Shown here: positions 39,704 through 48,713 of the stretch, piece by piece | Layout of the letters: every line of letters begins with the position of its first letter | Position numbering within the stretch: position 1 is the first letter of the stretch | NCBI GenBank assembly: GCA_004193205.1 | Contig: RZUM01000001.1 | Span: 564,424 to 628,423 of the forward strand | DNA length: 64,000 nucleotides | Direction of reading: 5' to 3' | Source: Gordonia sediminis | GTDB taxonomy: Bacteria; Actinomycetota; Actinomycetes; Mycobacteriales; Mycobacteriaceae | The notes under the pieces: model-generated | The model's input: only the letters and a program-made list of their open reading frames with translations | The model's database searches: none | What the model was told of the DNA's origin: nothing | Translations under genes and position numbers: made by a program

Positions 39704-41032
39704 ATGTCTCAACACCTTTCACTGTCCGATCGCATCGCGCGCCTCGGCATGCCGCCCGCCCTGATCGCCGGATTCGTCGGCCTGCTGCTCTTCATGATCG
39801 GCGACGGCGTCGAATCCAACTACCTGTCACCGTTCCTCGTCAACGACGCCGGCTTCACCGACTCGTCCGCCGCAGTCACCATCAGCATGTACGGCATCTT
39901 CGTCGCCGTCGGCTCCTGGCTCGCCGGAACTCTCTCGGCCATCCTCGGACCCCGCAAGGTCATGGCCATCGGCGCCGCCACCTGGATCGCCCTCGAAATC
40001 GTCTTCCTCCTCCCGGGCATCAGCCTCGGCCACGACTGGCTCGCCGTCGGCGCCTACGCACTCCGCGGCATCAGCTACCCGTTCTTCGCCTACGGCTTCC
40101 TCGTCTGGATCAATCTCGCCGCCCCCGCCCACATGCGCGGCAGTTCCGTCGGCTGGTTCTGGTTCGCCTTCGGCGCCGGGCTGCCCACCCTGGGCTCCCT
40201 CATCGCCAGCGCCACCATCCCGATCGTCGGCGAATACGCCACCTTCTGGATCGCCTCCATCCTCGTCGCGCTCGGCGCAGCGCTGGCGCTCTACGGCATT
40301 CGCGACCGCACCCATGCCGGGCCCACCCAAACCGACGGCGCCGGCAAAGAACTCGTCAAAGGTCTCACCATCATCTGGCGCGATCCGCGCGTGGGTGCCG
40401 GCGCGTTCGTCCGCCTGGTCAACACCGCCCCCAACTTCGCGCTCTTCGTCGTCGCACCCCTGTTCTTCACCGAGACGATCGGTTTCTCCCAGAGCACCTA
40501 CCTGCTCATCGTGACCGTCGTGTACACCGCCAACATCTTCGCCAACCTGTTCTTCGGCCTCCTCGGCGACCGCATCGGCTGGCGCCGCACCGTCACCTGG
40601 TTCGGCTGCGTCATGTGCGCCGTCGGCATCCTCGCGCTCTACTACGTGCCGCTGGCCGTCGGCCCGAACATCGCGCTCACCATCGTGTGCTGGGCGGTCT
40701 TCGGTATCGGACTGGCCGGATTCGTCCCCCTCACCGCGCTCGTCCCGTCCATGGTGCCCGCCGACGACCGCGGCAGCGCCCTGGCCGTCTACACCCTCGC
40801 CGCCGGCCTGTCCGCATTTGTCGGCCCCGCCCTCGTCGCGCTGCTCGGCGGCGCCGACCACATGGCACTCTTGATCTGGACCTTCGCCGCCCTCTACGTG
40901 GCCGCCGCGGCCGTGACCTATGTCCTGCGCACCGACGCCGACCCCGGATCACCGCACCATCGTCCGCACCAGGTCGCCGAATCCGAACAACAAGATGGAC
41001 AACGCGTGCCTGTGCGGCAGGGCGATTCATGA
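39704..41032 (+). CDS. MFS transporter, paralog 2
   Basis: A 442-residue 12-helix MFS protein very similar in layout to its neighbour: GFVGLLLFMIGDGVESNYLSPFLVNDAG, GTLSAILGPRKVMAIGAATW, FARL-like IFANLFFGLLGDRIGWRRTV. ATG 39704 is chosen because AGGATGG lies about nine bases before it; ATG 39692 would lie directly on the ribosome site. The tail (DPGSPHHRPHQVAESEQQDGQR) is hydrophilic. A CGTACAA half-site near 39670 hints at regulator binding of its own. The tandem pair may differ in substrate or affinity. Confidence 0.87.
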   Translation: MSQHLSLSDRIARLGMPPALIAGFVGLLLFMIGDGVESNYLSPFLVNDAGFTDSSAAVTISMYGIFVAVGSWLAGTLSAILGPRKVMAIGAATWIALEIVFLLPGISLGHDWLAVGAYALRGISYPFFAYGFLVWINLAAPAHMRGSSVGWFWFAFGAGLPTLGSLIASATIPIVGEYATFWIASILVALGAALALYGIRDRTHAGPTQTDGAGKELVKGLTIIWRDPRVGAGAFVRLVNTAPNFALFVVAPLFFTETIGFSQSTYLLIVTVVYTANIFANLFFGLLGDRIGWRRTVTWFGCVMCAVGILALYYVPLAVGPNIALTIVCWAVFGIGLAGFVPLTALVPSMVPADDRGSALAVYTLAAGLSAFVGPALVALLGGADHMALLIWTFAALYVAAAAVTYVLRTDADPGSPHHRPHQVAESEQQDGQRVPVRQGDS

Positions 41033-41082
41033 CCACGAGGTATGCCGACCACCGTGGGCACCCTGGCAAGGAGGGACTGACC

Positions 41083-42045
41083 ATGACGAACCGGATATCG
41101 GAGCGACTCGGCCTTGGGCTCGCCGCACTCGGTCGTCCGGCCTACATCACCACCGGCCGCGACCGTGACCTCGCCGAGCGCAACGTCGACGACATGCGCA
41201 CCCGCACCTTCGACGTCCTCGACAGCGCCTACAAACTCGGGATCCGCTACCTCGACACGGCCCGCTCCTACGGGCACGCCGAAGAGTTCCTCGCCGCGTG
41301 GCTCCGAGAGCACCCCGAGATCACCGACGTCACCATCGCCTCCAAATGGGGCTACCGCTATGTCGGGGACTGGCGCATGGACGCCGAGGTGCACGAGGTC
41401 AAAGACCACAGCCTCGACGCCTTCACCGAGCAGCTCCGGCAAACGCAGACACTGCTCGGCCACCGACTCGACCTCTACCAGGTGCACTCGCTGACCGACG
41501 ACAGTCCGCTCTGGTGTGACACACGACTGCACGAGTCGCTGGCCCGGTTGCGGGATGCCGGAACCCGCATCGGGCTGACCACCTCGGGACCACACCAGGA
41601 CCGAGCCGTCCGAGCCGCGCTCGACCTCACGATCGGTGGCGCCCCCCTGTTCTCGGCGATCCAGTCCACCTGGAACCTGCTCGAATCCTCCGTCGGGCCG
41701 GCCCTCGTCGACGCGCACCAGCACGGGTTCTCGATCGTCATCAAGGAATGCTTCGCCAACGGACGCCTCGCACCAGGAAGCGGCGATCATTCTCCCCGCG
41801 TGCAGCAAGCCGCTGTGCTCGCCGCGGACGAAGGCCTCGGTATCGACCAACTCGCCATCGCTGCCGCTCTGGCCCAACCGTTCGCCCCTCGCGTCCTCTC
41901 CGGCGCCGTGACTCCGGGCCACCTCCGCTCGCACCTCGACGGAACGCATCATCGGATGACCGACGATGTTCTCGCACAGCTCACCACGATTGCCGAAGAC
42001 CCGGACCACTACTGGACAGCGCGATCTCAGCGCACCTGGTCATGA
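41083..42045 (+). CDS. Aldo/keto reductase
   Basis: A 320-residue aldo/keto reductase barrel. The tetrad positions are visible: Asp and Tyr in YLDTARSYGHAEE, Lys in IASKWGY, His in LYQVHSL. The NADPH loop near the C-terminus (SGAVTPGHLRSHL) is of the oxidoreductase-like clan found with sugar catabolic genes. The ATG follows AAGGAGGGAC. It is the last plus-strand gene of the polyol regulon, 50 bases after the second transporter. It may interconvert an aldose and polyol or a lactone/lactol. Confidence 0.88.
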   Translation: MTNRISERLGLGLAALGRPAYITTGRDRDLAERNVDDMRTRTFDVLDSAYKLGIRYLDTARSYGHAEEFLAAWLREHPEITDVTIASKWGYRYVGDWRMDAEVHEVKDHSLDAFTEQLRQTQTLLGHRLDLYQVHSLTDDSPLWCDTRLHESLARLRDAGTRIGLTTSGPHQDRAVRAALDLTIGGAPLFSAIQSTWNLLESSVGPALVDAHQHGFSIVIKECFANGRLAPGSGDHSPRVQQAAVLAADEGLGIDQLAIAAALAQPFAPRVLSGAVTPGHLRSHLDGTHHRMTDDVLAQLTTIAEDPDHYWTARSQRTWS

Positions 42046-42174
42046 GCGCAAGCACGGTCCCCTCACACCGATGGCACACCGGTCTCGAACACACGGCGCA
42101 GCGCTGCGGACTGTGCGATTGTGACCACTACTTCAAGTCGGTGCGGAACTTGTCGGTGAGGTCCTCGGGGCTGG

Positions 42175-43431
42175 TTACGCCACGGACAGACGCCGGCGCA
42201 GTCGTGCGATCTGGTCGCGCGGGTTGCGCTGCCCGGCGATCGCCGTGAGGTCGCGGCCCTGCTGCGGACGGCCTTCGAACCGGTCGCTCAGCCAGCCGAC
42301 CGCCAACGGCCCGGACAGCGGCAACAGCGAATAGTGTTCGCTGAGCTGATCGCGCACGTAGGTGACCCGGGTTCCGCCGGCTCGGTAGCGCTCGACCTGC
42401 CGGTCCACGTCGGCGACGCTGATGATCTCGTCGTGCACCGCCTGCACCACCAGCAGCGGCACTGTCGGTGTGGTGTGGCCGAGTTCGAGGTCGCGCACCA
42501 TGTCGACCATCTCCGGCAGTTCGAGCACGTCGGCGAGCGGCATGTCGAGGTAGTTCCCGATGTCGTGGTGGGCGAACCGTCGGATCGCCTGCAGCGTCGG
42601 CAGGTTCTCGATCTCGGCGAGGTTCTCTCGGCCGTGCTCGGTGGCGTGTTCGACGATCACCTTGTCGAGTTCGGGATAGACGCGCCGCAGCCCGGCGATC
42701 GCCATGACCGGCAGGCCGGCGTGCAGACCGCCGTTGAGGCGCAGCAGCGCCGATTTCATGTCGCCCACGGGTGAGCCCAGCACGGCACCGACGATGTCGA
42801 GTTCCGGTGCGTAGGTGGGTGCCATCTCGGCCGCCCAGGACGTGGCCATCCCGCCGCCGGAGTAGCCCCACAGGCCGATGGGCGTCTCGGCCGAGAAGTC
42901 GGTCTCGTCGAAGGCCATGGCCGCGCGGATACCGTCGAGGGTGCGGTAGCCGGGTTCGCGGGGCGCGCCCCACGCGCCGAGCATGCCCTCGTGGTCCGGG
43001 ATGGACACCGCCCACCCCTTGGCGAGCGCGCGCCTGACGACGAGGAACTCCAGCGGGACGATGGTGTGCGCCGACTGGGCTCCGGCCTGCAGGGCGTAGG
43101 AGGGGAAGCAGCAGGTCGTCACGGCGTCGATGGCCGACTGGAACGACAACAGCCGCAGCGCAGAGTCGGTGCGCTTGCGGGGCAGGACGATCGTGGTGGC
43201 CGCAACGCTGGGTTCACCGTGTAGGTCGGTCGAGCGGTAGAGCAGCTGCCAGGCGTCGGAGCGGTGGTGGGACGCCCAATTGGTCTTGAGGTCGACCTGA
43301 CGGCTGCGGATGATCTCGCCCGGCGCGAGCACGTCAAGACCCGCCGGGGCCGCGTAGAACCGATCCGCCGAGGGCAGGACAGGATTCACTGCCGCCGGTG
43401 TCACCGACATCTGTGTCGCGTTCGCCGTCAT
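42175..43431 (-). CDS. Alpha/beta-hydrolase of the secretory lipase (LIP) family
   Basis: A 418-residue serine hydrolase. The nucleophile elbow is GLWGYSGGGMATSWAAE (GxSxG), the acid is in VQAVHDEIISVADV and the His in DQLSEHYSLL. The layout is that of PF03583 secretory lipases, common in Mycobacteriales. No N-terminal signal peptide is obvious, so it may be cytosolic despite the family name. The ATG (43429-43431) follows GGAGG. It converges on the aldo/keto reductase across a 129-base gap (42046-42174) in which I see nothing. Confidence 0.85.
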   Translation of the reverse strand: MTANATQMSVTPAAVNPVLPSADRFYAAPAGLDVLAPGEIIRSRQVDLKTNWASHHRSDAWQLLYRSTDLHGEPSVAATTIVLPRKRTDSALRLLSFQSAIDAVTTCCFPSYALQAGAQSAHTIVPLEFLVVRRALAKGWAVSIPDHEGMLGAWGAPREPGYRTLDGIRAAMAFDETDFSAETPIGLWGYSGGGMATSWAAEMAPTYAPELDIVGAVLGSPVGDMKSALLRLNGGLHAGLPVMAIAGLRRVYPELDKVIVEHATEHGRENLAEIENLPTLQAIRRFAHHDIGNYLDMPLADVLELPEMVDMVRDLELGHTTPTVPLLVVQAVHDEIISVADVDRQVERYRAGGTRVTYVRDQLSEHYSLLPLSGPLAVGWLSDRFEGRPQQGRDLTAIAGQRNPRDQIARLRRRLSVA

Positions 43432-43445
43432 CTAAACCTCCGCAC

Positions 43446-43505
43446 GCGATCATTCGGTGTTCGCGCACGACGACGTGCTCGATCTTCAACACCGCAAATG
43501 ATCGC
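43446..43505. repeat. 9-bp inverted repeat upstream of the lipase gene
   Basis: GCGATCATT (43446-43454) and AATGATCGC (43497-43505) are exact complements 42 bases apart, in the leader of the lipase gene. Next to it, 43505-43535 is the most AT-rich stretch of this area (ATATAAC). A promoter with an operator is likely. No gene lies in 43432-43562. Confidence 0.45.
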
Positions 43506-43562
43506 TGCAGAGAAATATAACAATGGACGTTGTCAGGACATTCCGGGCCCCGGTTGGTGCGT

Positions 43563-44984
43563 CTAGACCCCGAGAAGTGCTACCCGATCCTCGTCCTCGA
43601 CGTCATCGCCGATCAGGGGCGCGTCGATCTCGTCGGCCGACCGCAGCAAGCGCCGCTTCTCCCGCCAGTCCCCGAGCATCCGCCGCTGCTGGAACCGCAG
43701 GTCGGCGAGGACGTCGCGGGCGGAGGAATCCGGTCGCCGCAGTGCCCGGGTCAGCGCTCCGACGAGCGTGCGGGGCGGCATCATCGCGGCCGGCGGCTGG
43801 ACCCGGTTATAGATGTCGGCGAACACCCCGGCGACACGCGGGTCCCGTCGCGCGAGGTGGTAGAGCTCGTATTCGAGCGGTGACGGCGGCATCGCGGAGG
43901 CGAGGAAGTTCGTCCACTGGTAGATGTCGATGCAGTCGCGTTCGCGCTCGGTGGCCCACTGCTCGGTGGCGCGATCCACGGCGTCGGGATCGACACCGCT
44001 TCGGGCTCCCAGGCACGGCGCGAGGGCCTCGCCGAGCAGCCGTCCGTAGCGGAGCGCATCGCGGATGCCCTGCGCGGTGACCGGGTCCTTGAAGTGGCCG
44101 GCGTCGCCGGGGAGCACCCAGCCCGGTCCCGCCGAGCGACGGAAATACGATTCGATCCCTGTGCAGGACCGCACCCGGGAGACCAGTTCGCATCCGTCGA
44201 GCCGACGGGCCAGGCCCGGGATCGCGTCGATGCCGCGCAGGTAGGCGTCCTGGGCGCGGCGGCCCCGGAACTCGTCGTCGAGGTCGGTCGGCGGCTGCAG
44301 CAGGCACAGCAGGTCGCCGCCGTCGCACGGGAATGCGACACCGAGCAGGCGGTCGACCCGCCACTGGGTGGCGATGTGGCGCAGGTCGGTTCGGGTATCC
44401 GACCAGTACGCGTAGTAGCAGGAGCGGCCACTCGTGGAGGTGAGACTCGGGGTACGGGCGCCCACCTGTTCGGCAACGAAACTCTTGCGGCCGTCGGCAC
44501 CGACGACGATCGGCGCGCGGACCTCGTGTTCGACATCGTCGTCGTCGGTGTATCGGACCCCGACGACCCGGCCGTCGTACCAGAGGAGTCCGGTCGCGCG
44601 ACACCGTTCGCGGACCTCGGCGCCGGCGTCGATGGCGGTGCGGACGAGCGCCGCGTCGAGGTGAGTCCGGCGCAGACACATCGCGTAGTCGATCCCGGAT
44701 ACCGCCGAATACCCTGTCCGCCAGCCGATGTCGTCGAGAATCGCCTCGGCGAGCGGCAGCCGCGGAGCTCCGGCCGCCTCGACAGCCGGTAGCGCGCCGA
44801 GCGCCGCGACCTCGGCCAGCGTGGACGGCCACAGCAGGTGCGTGGACAGCGTGTCGGACGGAAAGTGTGCGGCATCGATGACCAACACGCGCAGCCCCCG
44901 CTGGCACAGGGCGATGGCGGTGGCTGACCCGGCGCACCGGCCACCGATGATGACGGTGTCGAACTGCTCGACGGCTGAGCTCAC
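43563..44984 (-). CDS. FAD-dependent oxidoreductase (geranylgeranyl-reductase/aromatic hydroxylase type)
   Basis: A 473-residue class A-type flavoprotein. The FAD motif TVIIGGRCAGSATAIAL is at about 10-26, the DG motif in VVGADGRKSFVAEQVG near 165, and the GD motif in WVLPGDAGHFKDPVTAQGI near 300. Cys in GGRCAGS instead of Gly is typical of a subset of these enzymes. GTG 44984 is preferred to GTG 44990 because GGGAGGA lies at the right distance. The TetR gene is divergent, and the palindrome at 45017-45035 lies between the two, so the enzyme is probably its target. Confidence 0.87.
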   Translation of the reverse strand: MSSAVEQFDTVIIGGRCAGSATAIALCQRGLRVLVIDAAHFPSDTLSTHLLWPSTLAEVAALGALPAVEAAGAPRLPLAEAILDDIGWRTGYSAVSGIDYAMCLRRTHLDAALVRTAIDAGAEVRERCRATGLLWYDGRVVGVRYTDDDDVEHEVRAPIVVGADGRKSFVAEQVGARTPSLTSTSGRSCYYAYWSDTRTDLRHIATQWRVDRLLGVAFPCDGGDLLCLLQPPTDLDDEFRGRRAQDAYLRGIDAIPGLARRLDGCELVSRVRSCTGIESYFRRSAGPGWVLPGDAGHFKDPVTAQGIRDALRYGRLLGEALAPCLGARSGVDPDAVDRATEQWATERERDCIDIYQWTNFLASAMPPSPLEYELYHLARRDPRVAGVFADIYNRVQPPAAMMPPRTLVGALTRALRRPDSSARDVLADLRFQQRRMLGDWREKRRLLRSADEIDAPLIGDDVEDEDRVALLGV

Positions 44985-45016
44985 AAGCACTCCTCCCGGC
45001 CGACCCCTGACACGCA

Positions 45017-45035
45017 GTCCGACACCGTGTCAGAC
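45017..45035. promoter_or_regulatory. TetR operator candidate
   Basis: GTCCGACACCGTGTCAGAC is a 9-1-9 palindrome with one mismatch per arm around GACACCGTGTC. It lies in the 106-base spacer between the divergent FAD oxidoreductase (start 44984) and TetR gene (start 45091). Confidence 0.6.
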
Positions 45036-45090
45036 AGGACGTTATGCCTGTACAACGTGGGTGTCAAGGGCAGCGCGTAGCATCGTCGGC

Positions 45091-45726
45091 ATGGCTTCGG
45101 TGACCAGGTCGCAGGCGGCGCAGGCCCGCGAACATCGACTCGAGGTCACCGAGCGGGTCCTCGGTGCCGTCGAGGAGTTGCTCGCGACGGGCGAGCGGTT
45201 CACGGAGTTGCCGGTACAGCGCATCGCCGAACAATCCGGTATGTCGCGCACGAACTTCTACCAGTACTTCCCCAACAAGAGCCAGGTGCTGATCGAGGTC
45301 GCGAGGGTCGGATCGGCGGAGTTCTTCGCGGCACCGACCTCCTGGTTCGCCGACGACGCGTCGCTGGACGCCGGGGTCGCCGGCGTGGCCCGCGCCATCG
45401 GGGACATGGTCGCCGAGTTCCGTAAGCACTGGCCGCTGATGCGGGCGCTCGGCGAGGCCGCGGCCTACGACGCAGATGTCGCCGGGTTCTGGTTCGGTCG
45501 CATCGACGAGTTCATCGATTTCGCATCGGGTCGCGTCGCCGAGTGGCGAGCGGCTGGAAGGGTCGACGATTCGGTCAACTCCGCCTCCATCGCCGGGCTC
45601 ACCTGGATGGTGGAACGTACTGTGACACAACATGTTCTGCACCCCCGAGCCGACACGTCCGACGATGCACTGATCGCCGCACTGTCCCGGACGATCTGGC
45701 TGACGATCACCACGCGCGCGGGGTGA
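45091..45726 (+). CDS. TetR-family regulator (divergent from FAD oxidoreductase)
   Basis: A 211-residue TetR protein. The helix-turn-helix is PVQRIAEQSGMSRTNFYQYFPNKSQVLIEV at about 48-77. The C-terminal ligand domain is helical. It starts at ATG 45091, after the divergent operator; longer upstream frames overlap the oxidoreductase and are not used. Expected to repress the divergent flavoprotein and itself. The ligand is unknown. Confidence 0.88.
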   Translation: MASVTRSQAAQAREHRLEVTERVLGAVEELLATGERFTELPVQRIAEQSGMSRTNFYQYFPNKSQVLIEVARVGSAEFFAAPTSWFADDASLDAGVAGVARAIGDMVAEFRKHWPLMRALGEAAAYDADVAGFWFGRIDEFIDFASGRVAEWRAAGRVDDSVNSASIAGLTWMVERTVTQHVLHPRADTSDDALIAALSRTIWLTITTRAG

Positions 45727-45803
45727 GGTTCGGTTCGATCTGTCCGAATTGTCGGACCTGTGTTCTAGCCTGCTGCCATCAGGATCGATGATGGAAGGCG
45801 AGG

Positions 45804-46421
45804 ATGACCACCGGATACAGCGCACCTCAGGACGGCGTCACAGGACAGGGCACGGGCATCGACCACTGGCGGGATCGCCTGGGCGAGGTGACGACCCTTC
45901 GAACCGAGCAACTCGCATCTCACGACCGGCGCGCGCCGGCCCGGTGGGACACGTCGCCGGACAATGCTCGCATCTGGGCACTCCAGCGGGCTCTGACCCG
46001 ACTCGCCGCGTCCATCCACGAGATCGACCGGGAGATCATCGCCGAACGCCGTGCAGCAGACCCGGACGAGAGCGAGGTACTGCACAGCGCGGTGGAGCGA
46101 CGCGGTGCGGCCACCGAGCGGGGTCGGGAACTCGCCTGGGAACTCACCGAACTCGCCGCGCGACGACCCATGGCGACGATCCACTCCATCCTTGGGCGAC
46201 ACATCGTCGCGCCCGGGCTCGTCGTCGACGTGTACTTCGGCGGTGACACGCGCGACACGGATCGGCTCGAGATCGTCCGGGACCGGGCCCTGCGGGCGAA
46301 CCAGTGCTCGACGAGATCCCCTCTGGGTCAGGCCCTGCTGGGAAAGCATCCGGGACAGACGATCCGTTACCGCAACCACGACGGCCGGGAGGTGGTGGTG
46401 ACGATCGTGCGGATCGGGTGA
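45804..46421 (+). CDS. GreA/GreB C-terminal-domain protein
   Basis: A 205-residue protein. A helical N-terminal part (about 45-120; RIWALQRALTRLAASIHEIDREIIAERRAADPDESEVLHSAVERRG) could form the coiled-coil of a Gre factor or of an Rnk-like regulator. The C-terminal GreA/GreB domain ends STRSPLGQALLGKHPGQTIRYRNHDGREVVVTIVRIG. Gre factors bind the RNA polymerase secondary channel and rescue arrested complexes; mycobacterial relatives of this type exist besides GreA itself. The ATG follows GGAAGGCGAGG. The gene stands alone, 77 bases after the TetR gene. Confidence 0.8.
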   Translation: MTTGYSAPQDGVTGQGTGIDHWRDRLGEVTTLRTEQLASHDRRAPARWDTSPDNARIWALQRALTRLAASIHEIDREIIAERRAADPDESEVLHSAVERRGAATERGRELAWELTELAARRPMATIHSILGRHIVAPGLVVDVYFGGDTRDTDRLEIVRDRALRANQCSTRSPLGQALLGKHPGQTIRYRNHDGREVVVTIVRIG

Positions 46422-46456
46422 TCAGTGTGAAAAACACCTTTTGCAGACGAGGCTGC

Positions 46457-46474
46457 GGCCGGACTGAGCCGGCC
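46457..46474 (+). terminator. Short hairpin after the Gre-like gene
   Basis: GGCCGG (46457-46462) pairs with CCGGCC (46469-46474) over a six-base loop, 36 bases past the stop at 46421 and before the convergent novel gene's stop at 46519. A weak terminator candidate. Confidence 0.4.
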
Positions 46475-46518
46475 GGTCACCACGCGGGTCCACCCGGAGG
46501 GTCACAAAGTCACTTTAG

Positions 46519-48711
46519 TTAGTGATAGAGAAATTGACCGACCGGTGGGCTCGGCCTGTCAGGTTTTGGATGGGGCATGGCACGTACAAATTGCTGGAGG
46601 TAGTGCGCATAATCGTTCACCGAGTCGAATGTTGCTCTGATGGGTGCGAGCTCTCCGCCGCCATGCGTGAGCGCGAAGCGTCTTACCGTCGTCAGCAGGT
46701 CCTTCCTCAAGGCGGAAGACAATGCTTGAGCTTTCAGGTAACCGTGATCGAGACCTGCGTTGAAGTGACCTCGGGTGTCTGGGTTGCCGAGGTGGAATGC
46801 ATCTTCCGTGCCCCACGGCCTCCAGAGGTTGCTGCGCACCCAGCCGGGGCTCGCATCGGCCAAGGAAGCCGCGATACCCAAGAAGTTCCCCGCCTCCTGC
46901 GCATCTCGTTCCGCTGTGCGCTCGCCTTCGAAGGTGGAATCACCCATGACCCAAGCCAGAGCCACCAGCCCGCCGCCGAGGAGCACGAGAGCTTCGCCGG
47001 CAGACACCGCCGCCACAGTGGAGTTCCCCCCACTCAGCGTTAGCACCCCGAACTCGGCACTACCGCCTGCTGAAACTGCGGTATCGATCCCGCCGAGGAA
47101 GCTGTACGCGGCGGATAGCGCACCCGCCGCCGCTCCCATTGGGTCGTCATGTGCGTCCTGCAACGCCATCAAACCGCCTATGACACCGAGTTTGGATTCG
47201 AAAAGCCCCAAACCCTTCCCCAGTGCTTGTTGCCACAAGTGTTCTGACTCTGACAGTTTGGCCATTTCCGCGAAGCTCAGAGCACTCTCGGATTTCTCCA
47301 GGGCACTGCCGTCTCCGAAGAGCTTCAGCCCGGCGGCGGCACGGCCAATCCATTTGGAGACATCCGTCTCGCCGGCGACCTCTGCAAGTTTCGAGATTGT
47401 GCTCAATCCTCCGGACAACTTGGACGCGTCCTTCTCAATCGTCGCCCACACACCTTCCGATTGATCGGGTGGTTGCCAGAGACCACCCAACTGCTTGGTA
47501 AAGGTGCTCCCCTGGGCGTCGGTGTAAACCTGATCGCCGTTGGTCCGGGTCAGCAAGCTGTTGCCCTTGTCATCGCGGGCGATAGACCCTCCCGACTCGA
47601 GCGATGTCACCGCGGCGGAACTCAGCTGGTCGACCCTGGAGGCGACCAGCAACTCGATCACGCCGTCGACGCTGTGGAGGGTCGTCGCGTATTCGATCGA
47701 TGTGTCTCCCCGCTCCCTGGCGGTGCTGAGCATCGACCGCAACTTGTCGCTCGTGGCGGTGGAGCCGAGGCTCCCCGAGCCGGGGTCATCGCGGAGCGAC
47801 GAGACCGTGACGTCGGTCAGCGGGTCAAGCAGAGTCTCGAGCTCCGAGATGTCCACCGTTATGCCACGCGCGGCGAGCGCCTGCCCGGCCGCGCGCGCGA
47901 ACAGTGCTGTGCTGACGTCACCTCCGTGGTCGACGGCCTCCCACAGAGCGTTGTCGCCCGCCGCCAACGGAATGCTGACCTCGATGACCGAGTCGGAGCT
48001 CGCGGCTTGCCGTGCCCGGTCGGTAGAAGTCCCGCTGTCACCTCTCTCGCGTTCTGCGGCTTCGGAGCCCTGCCGAGGACGGTGATGGCCAGTCCGATCT
48101 GTCTGCGTCGCCGCCCGCGCCGAATCCGAATGATGCGCGGCATCCACCTCGGGCTGATGTCGCGCGGAATGTCGATCGTCAGACGGCGTCACGCGCTCGC
48201 TGTCATTGCGGTGCGATGCCGACGTACGACCGGTGTCTGCGGACGCCCTCCGTCGGGTGCTCCCGAGCGTCGGATGTGGCGTCCGCTCAGGCCGAGACCC
48301 TGCCTCACGACGCACATCGGCCGCGAACCTTTCGAAGGCCGTTGCTGCTCCGAATTCGGCTTGAGTGCCGCGTCGCGTTCCCGTTCGGCGCAGGTCGTCG
48401 GTGGTTCGTACGAAGTCGGCGGCCGGGTCATCCCCGGCCCGCGCATCGTTGGCCTTTGCCTTGGTGTTTCTCAAAGCCGATGCCATCGTGTCGCTGGAGG
48501 TGGGGCGGCTACCCCGGTCGGAAGACGCCTCTGGCCCGCGGTCCGTCGCGGCGGGCGGAGAGGGTTGTTCACCAACGGTCGTGTCGGGTAGCACGGATGG
48601 CCGACCGCTGTCGGATACGGCCTGCTCTGGTGCGCGGTCGCCGGCTGGTGCTCCCGTCTCGCGGCCCGAGGTCTCGGAGGGGGATTGTTCCCCGGCTTCG
48701 TTTGCGGACAT
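46519..48711 (-). CDS. 730-residue protein of unknown function, third gene of the ATPase locus
   Basis: I do not recognise this family. Residues 1 to about 235 are disordered and polar (Ser, Asp, Arg, Pro), with no signal peptide. The middle (about 240-400) alternates short strands and helices, and includes GNSLLTRTNGDQVYTDAQGSTFTKQLGG. The C-terminal third has amphipathic and hydrophobic, Ala/Gly-rich segments such as GVIGGLMALQDAHDD and AGEALVLLGGGLVALAWVMG, then a soluble tail. This is the make-up of a large effector, substrate or membrane-inserting protein. ATG 48711 is preferred to GTG 48717 because AGGAGGAG lies eight bases upstream. It overlaps or abuts the ATPase stop (48714). Base composition is visibly less GC-rich than its neighbours toward 46519. 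Confidence 0.75.
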   Translation of the reverse strand: MSANEAGEQSPSETSGRETGAPAGDRAPEQAVSDSGRPSVLPDTTVGEQPSPPAATDRGPEASSDRGSRPTSSDTMASALRNTKAKANDARAGDDPAADFVRTTDDLRRTGTRRGTQAEFGAATAFERFAADVRREAGSRPERTPHPTLGSTRRRASADTGRTSASHRNDSERVTPSDDRHSARHQPEVDAAHHSDSARAATQTDRTGHHRPRQGSEAAERERGDSGTSTDRARQAASSDSVIEVSIPLAAGDNALWEAVDHGGDVSTALFARAAGQALAARGITVDISELETLLDPLTDVTVSSLRDDPGSGSLGSTATSDKLRSMLSTARERGDTSIEYATTLHSVDGVIELLVASRVDQLSSAAVTSLESGGSIARDDKGNSLLTRTNGDQVYTDAQGSTFTKQLGGLWQPPDQSEGVWATIEKDASKLSGGLSTISKLAEVAGETDVSKWIGRAAAGLKLFGDGSALEKSESALSFAEMAKLSESEHLWQQALGKGLGLFESKLGVIGGLMALQDAHDDPMGAAAGALSAAYSFLGGIDTAVSAGGSAEFGVLTLSGGNSTVAAVSAGEALVLLGGGLVALAWVMGDSTFEGERTAERDAQEAGNFLGIAASLADASPGWVRSNLWRPWGTEDAFHLGNPDTRGHFNAGLDHGYLKAQALSSALRKDLLTTVRRFALTHGGGELAPIRATFDSVNDYAHYLQQFVRAMPHPKPDRPSPPVGQFLYH

Positions 48712-48713
48712 GT

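Noticed and set aside
39604-41082. N-terminal extension of the aldo/keto reductase frame through the second MFS gene
   Set aside because: Arg/His/Pro-rich shadow of the MFS gene; the true reductase start at 41083 has AAGGAGGGAC.
47461-48591. Plus-strand frame of 376 codons opposite the 730-residue protein
   Set aside because: No ribosome site or domain; the minus-strand gene is coupled to its upstream neighbour and is the better model.
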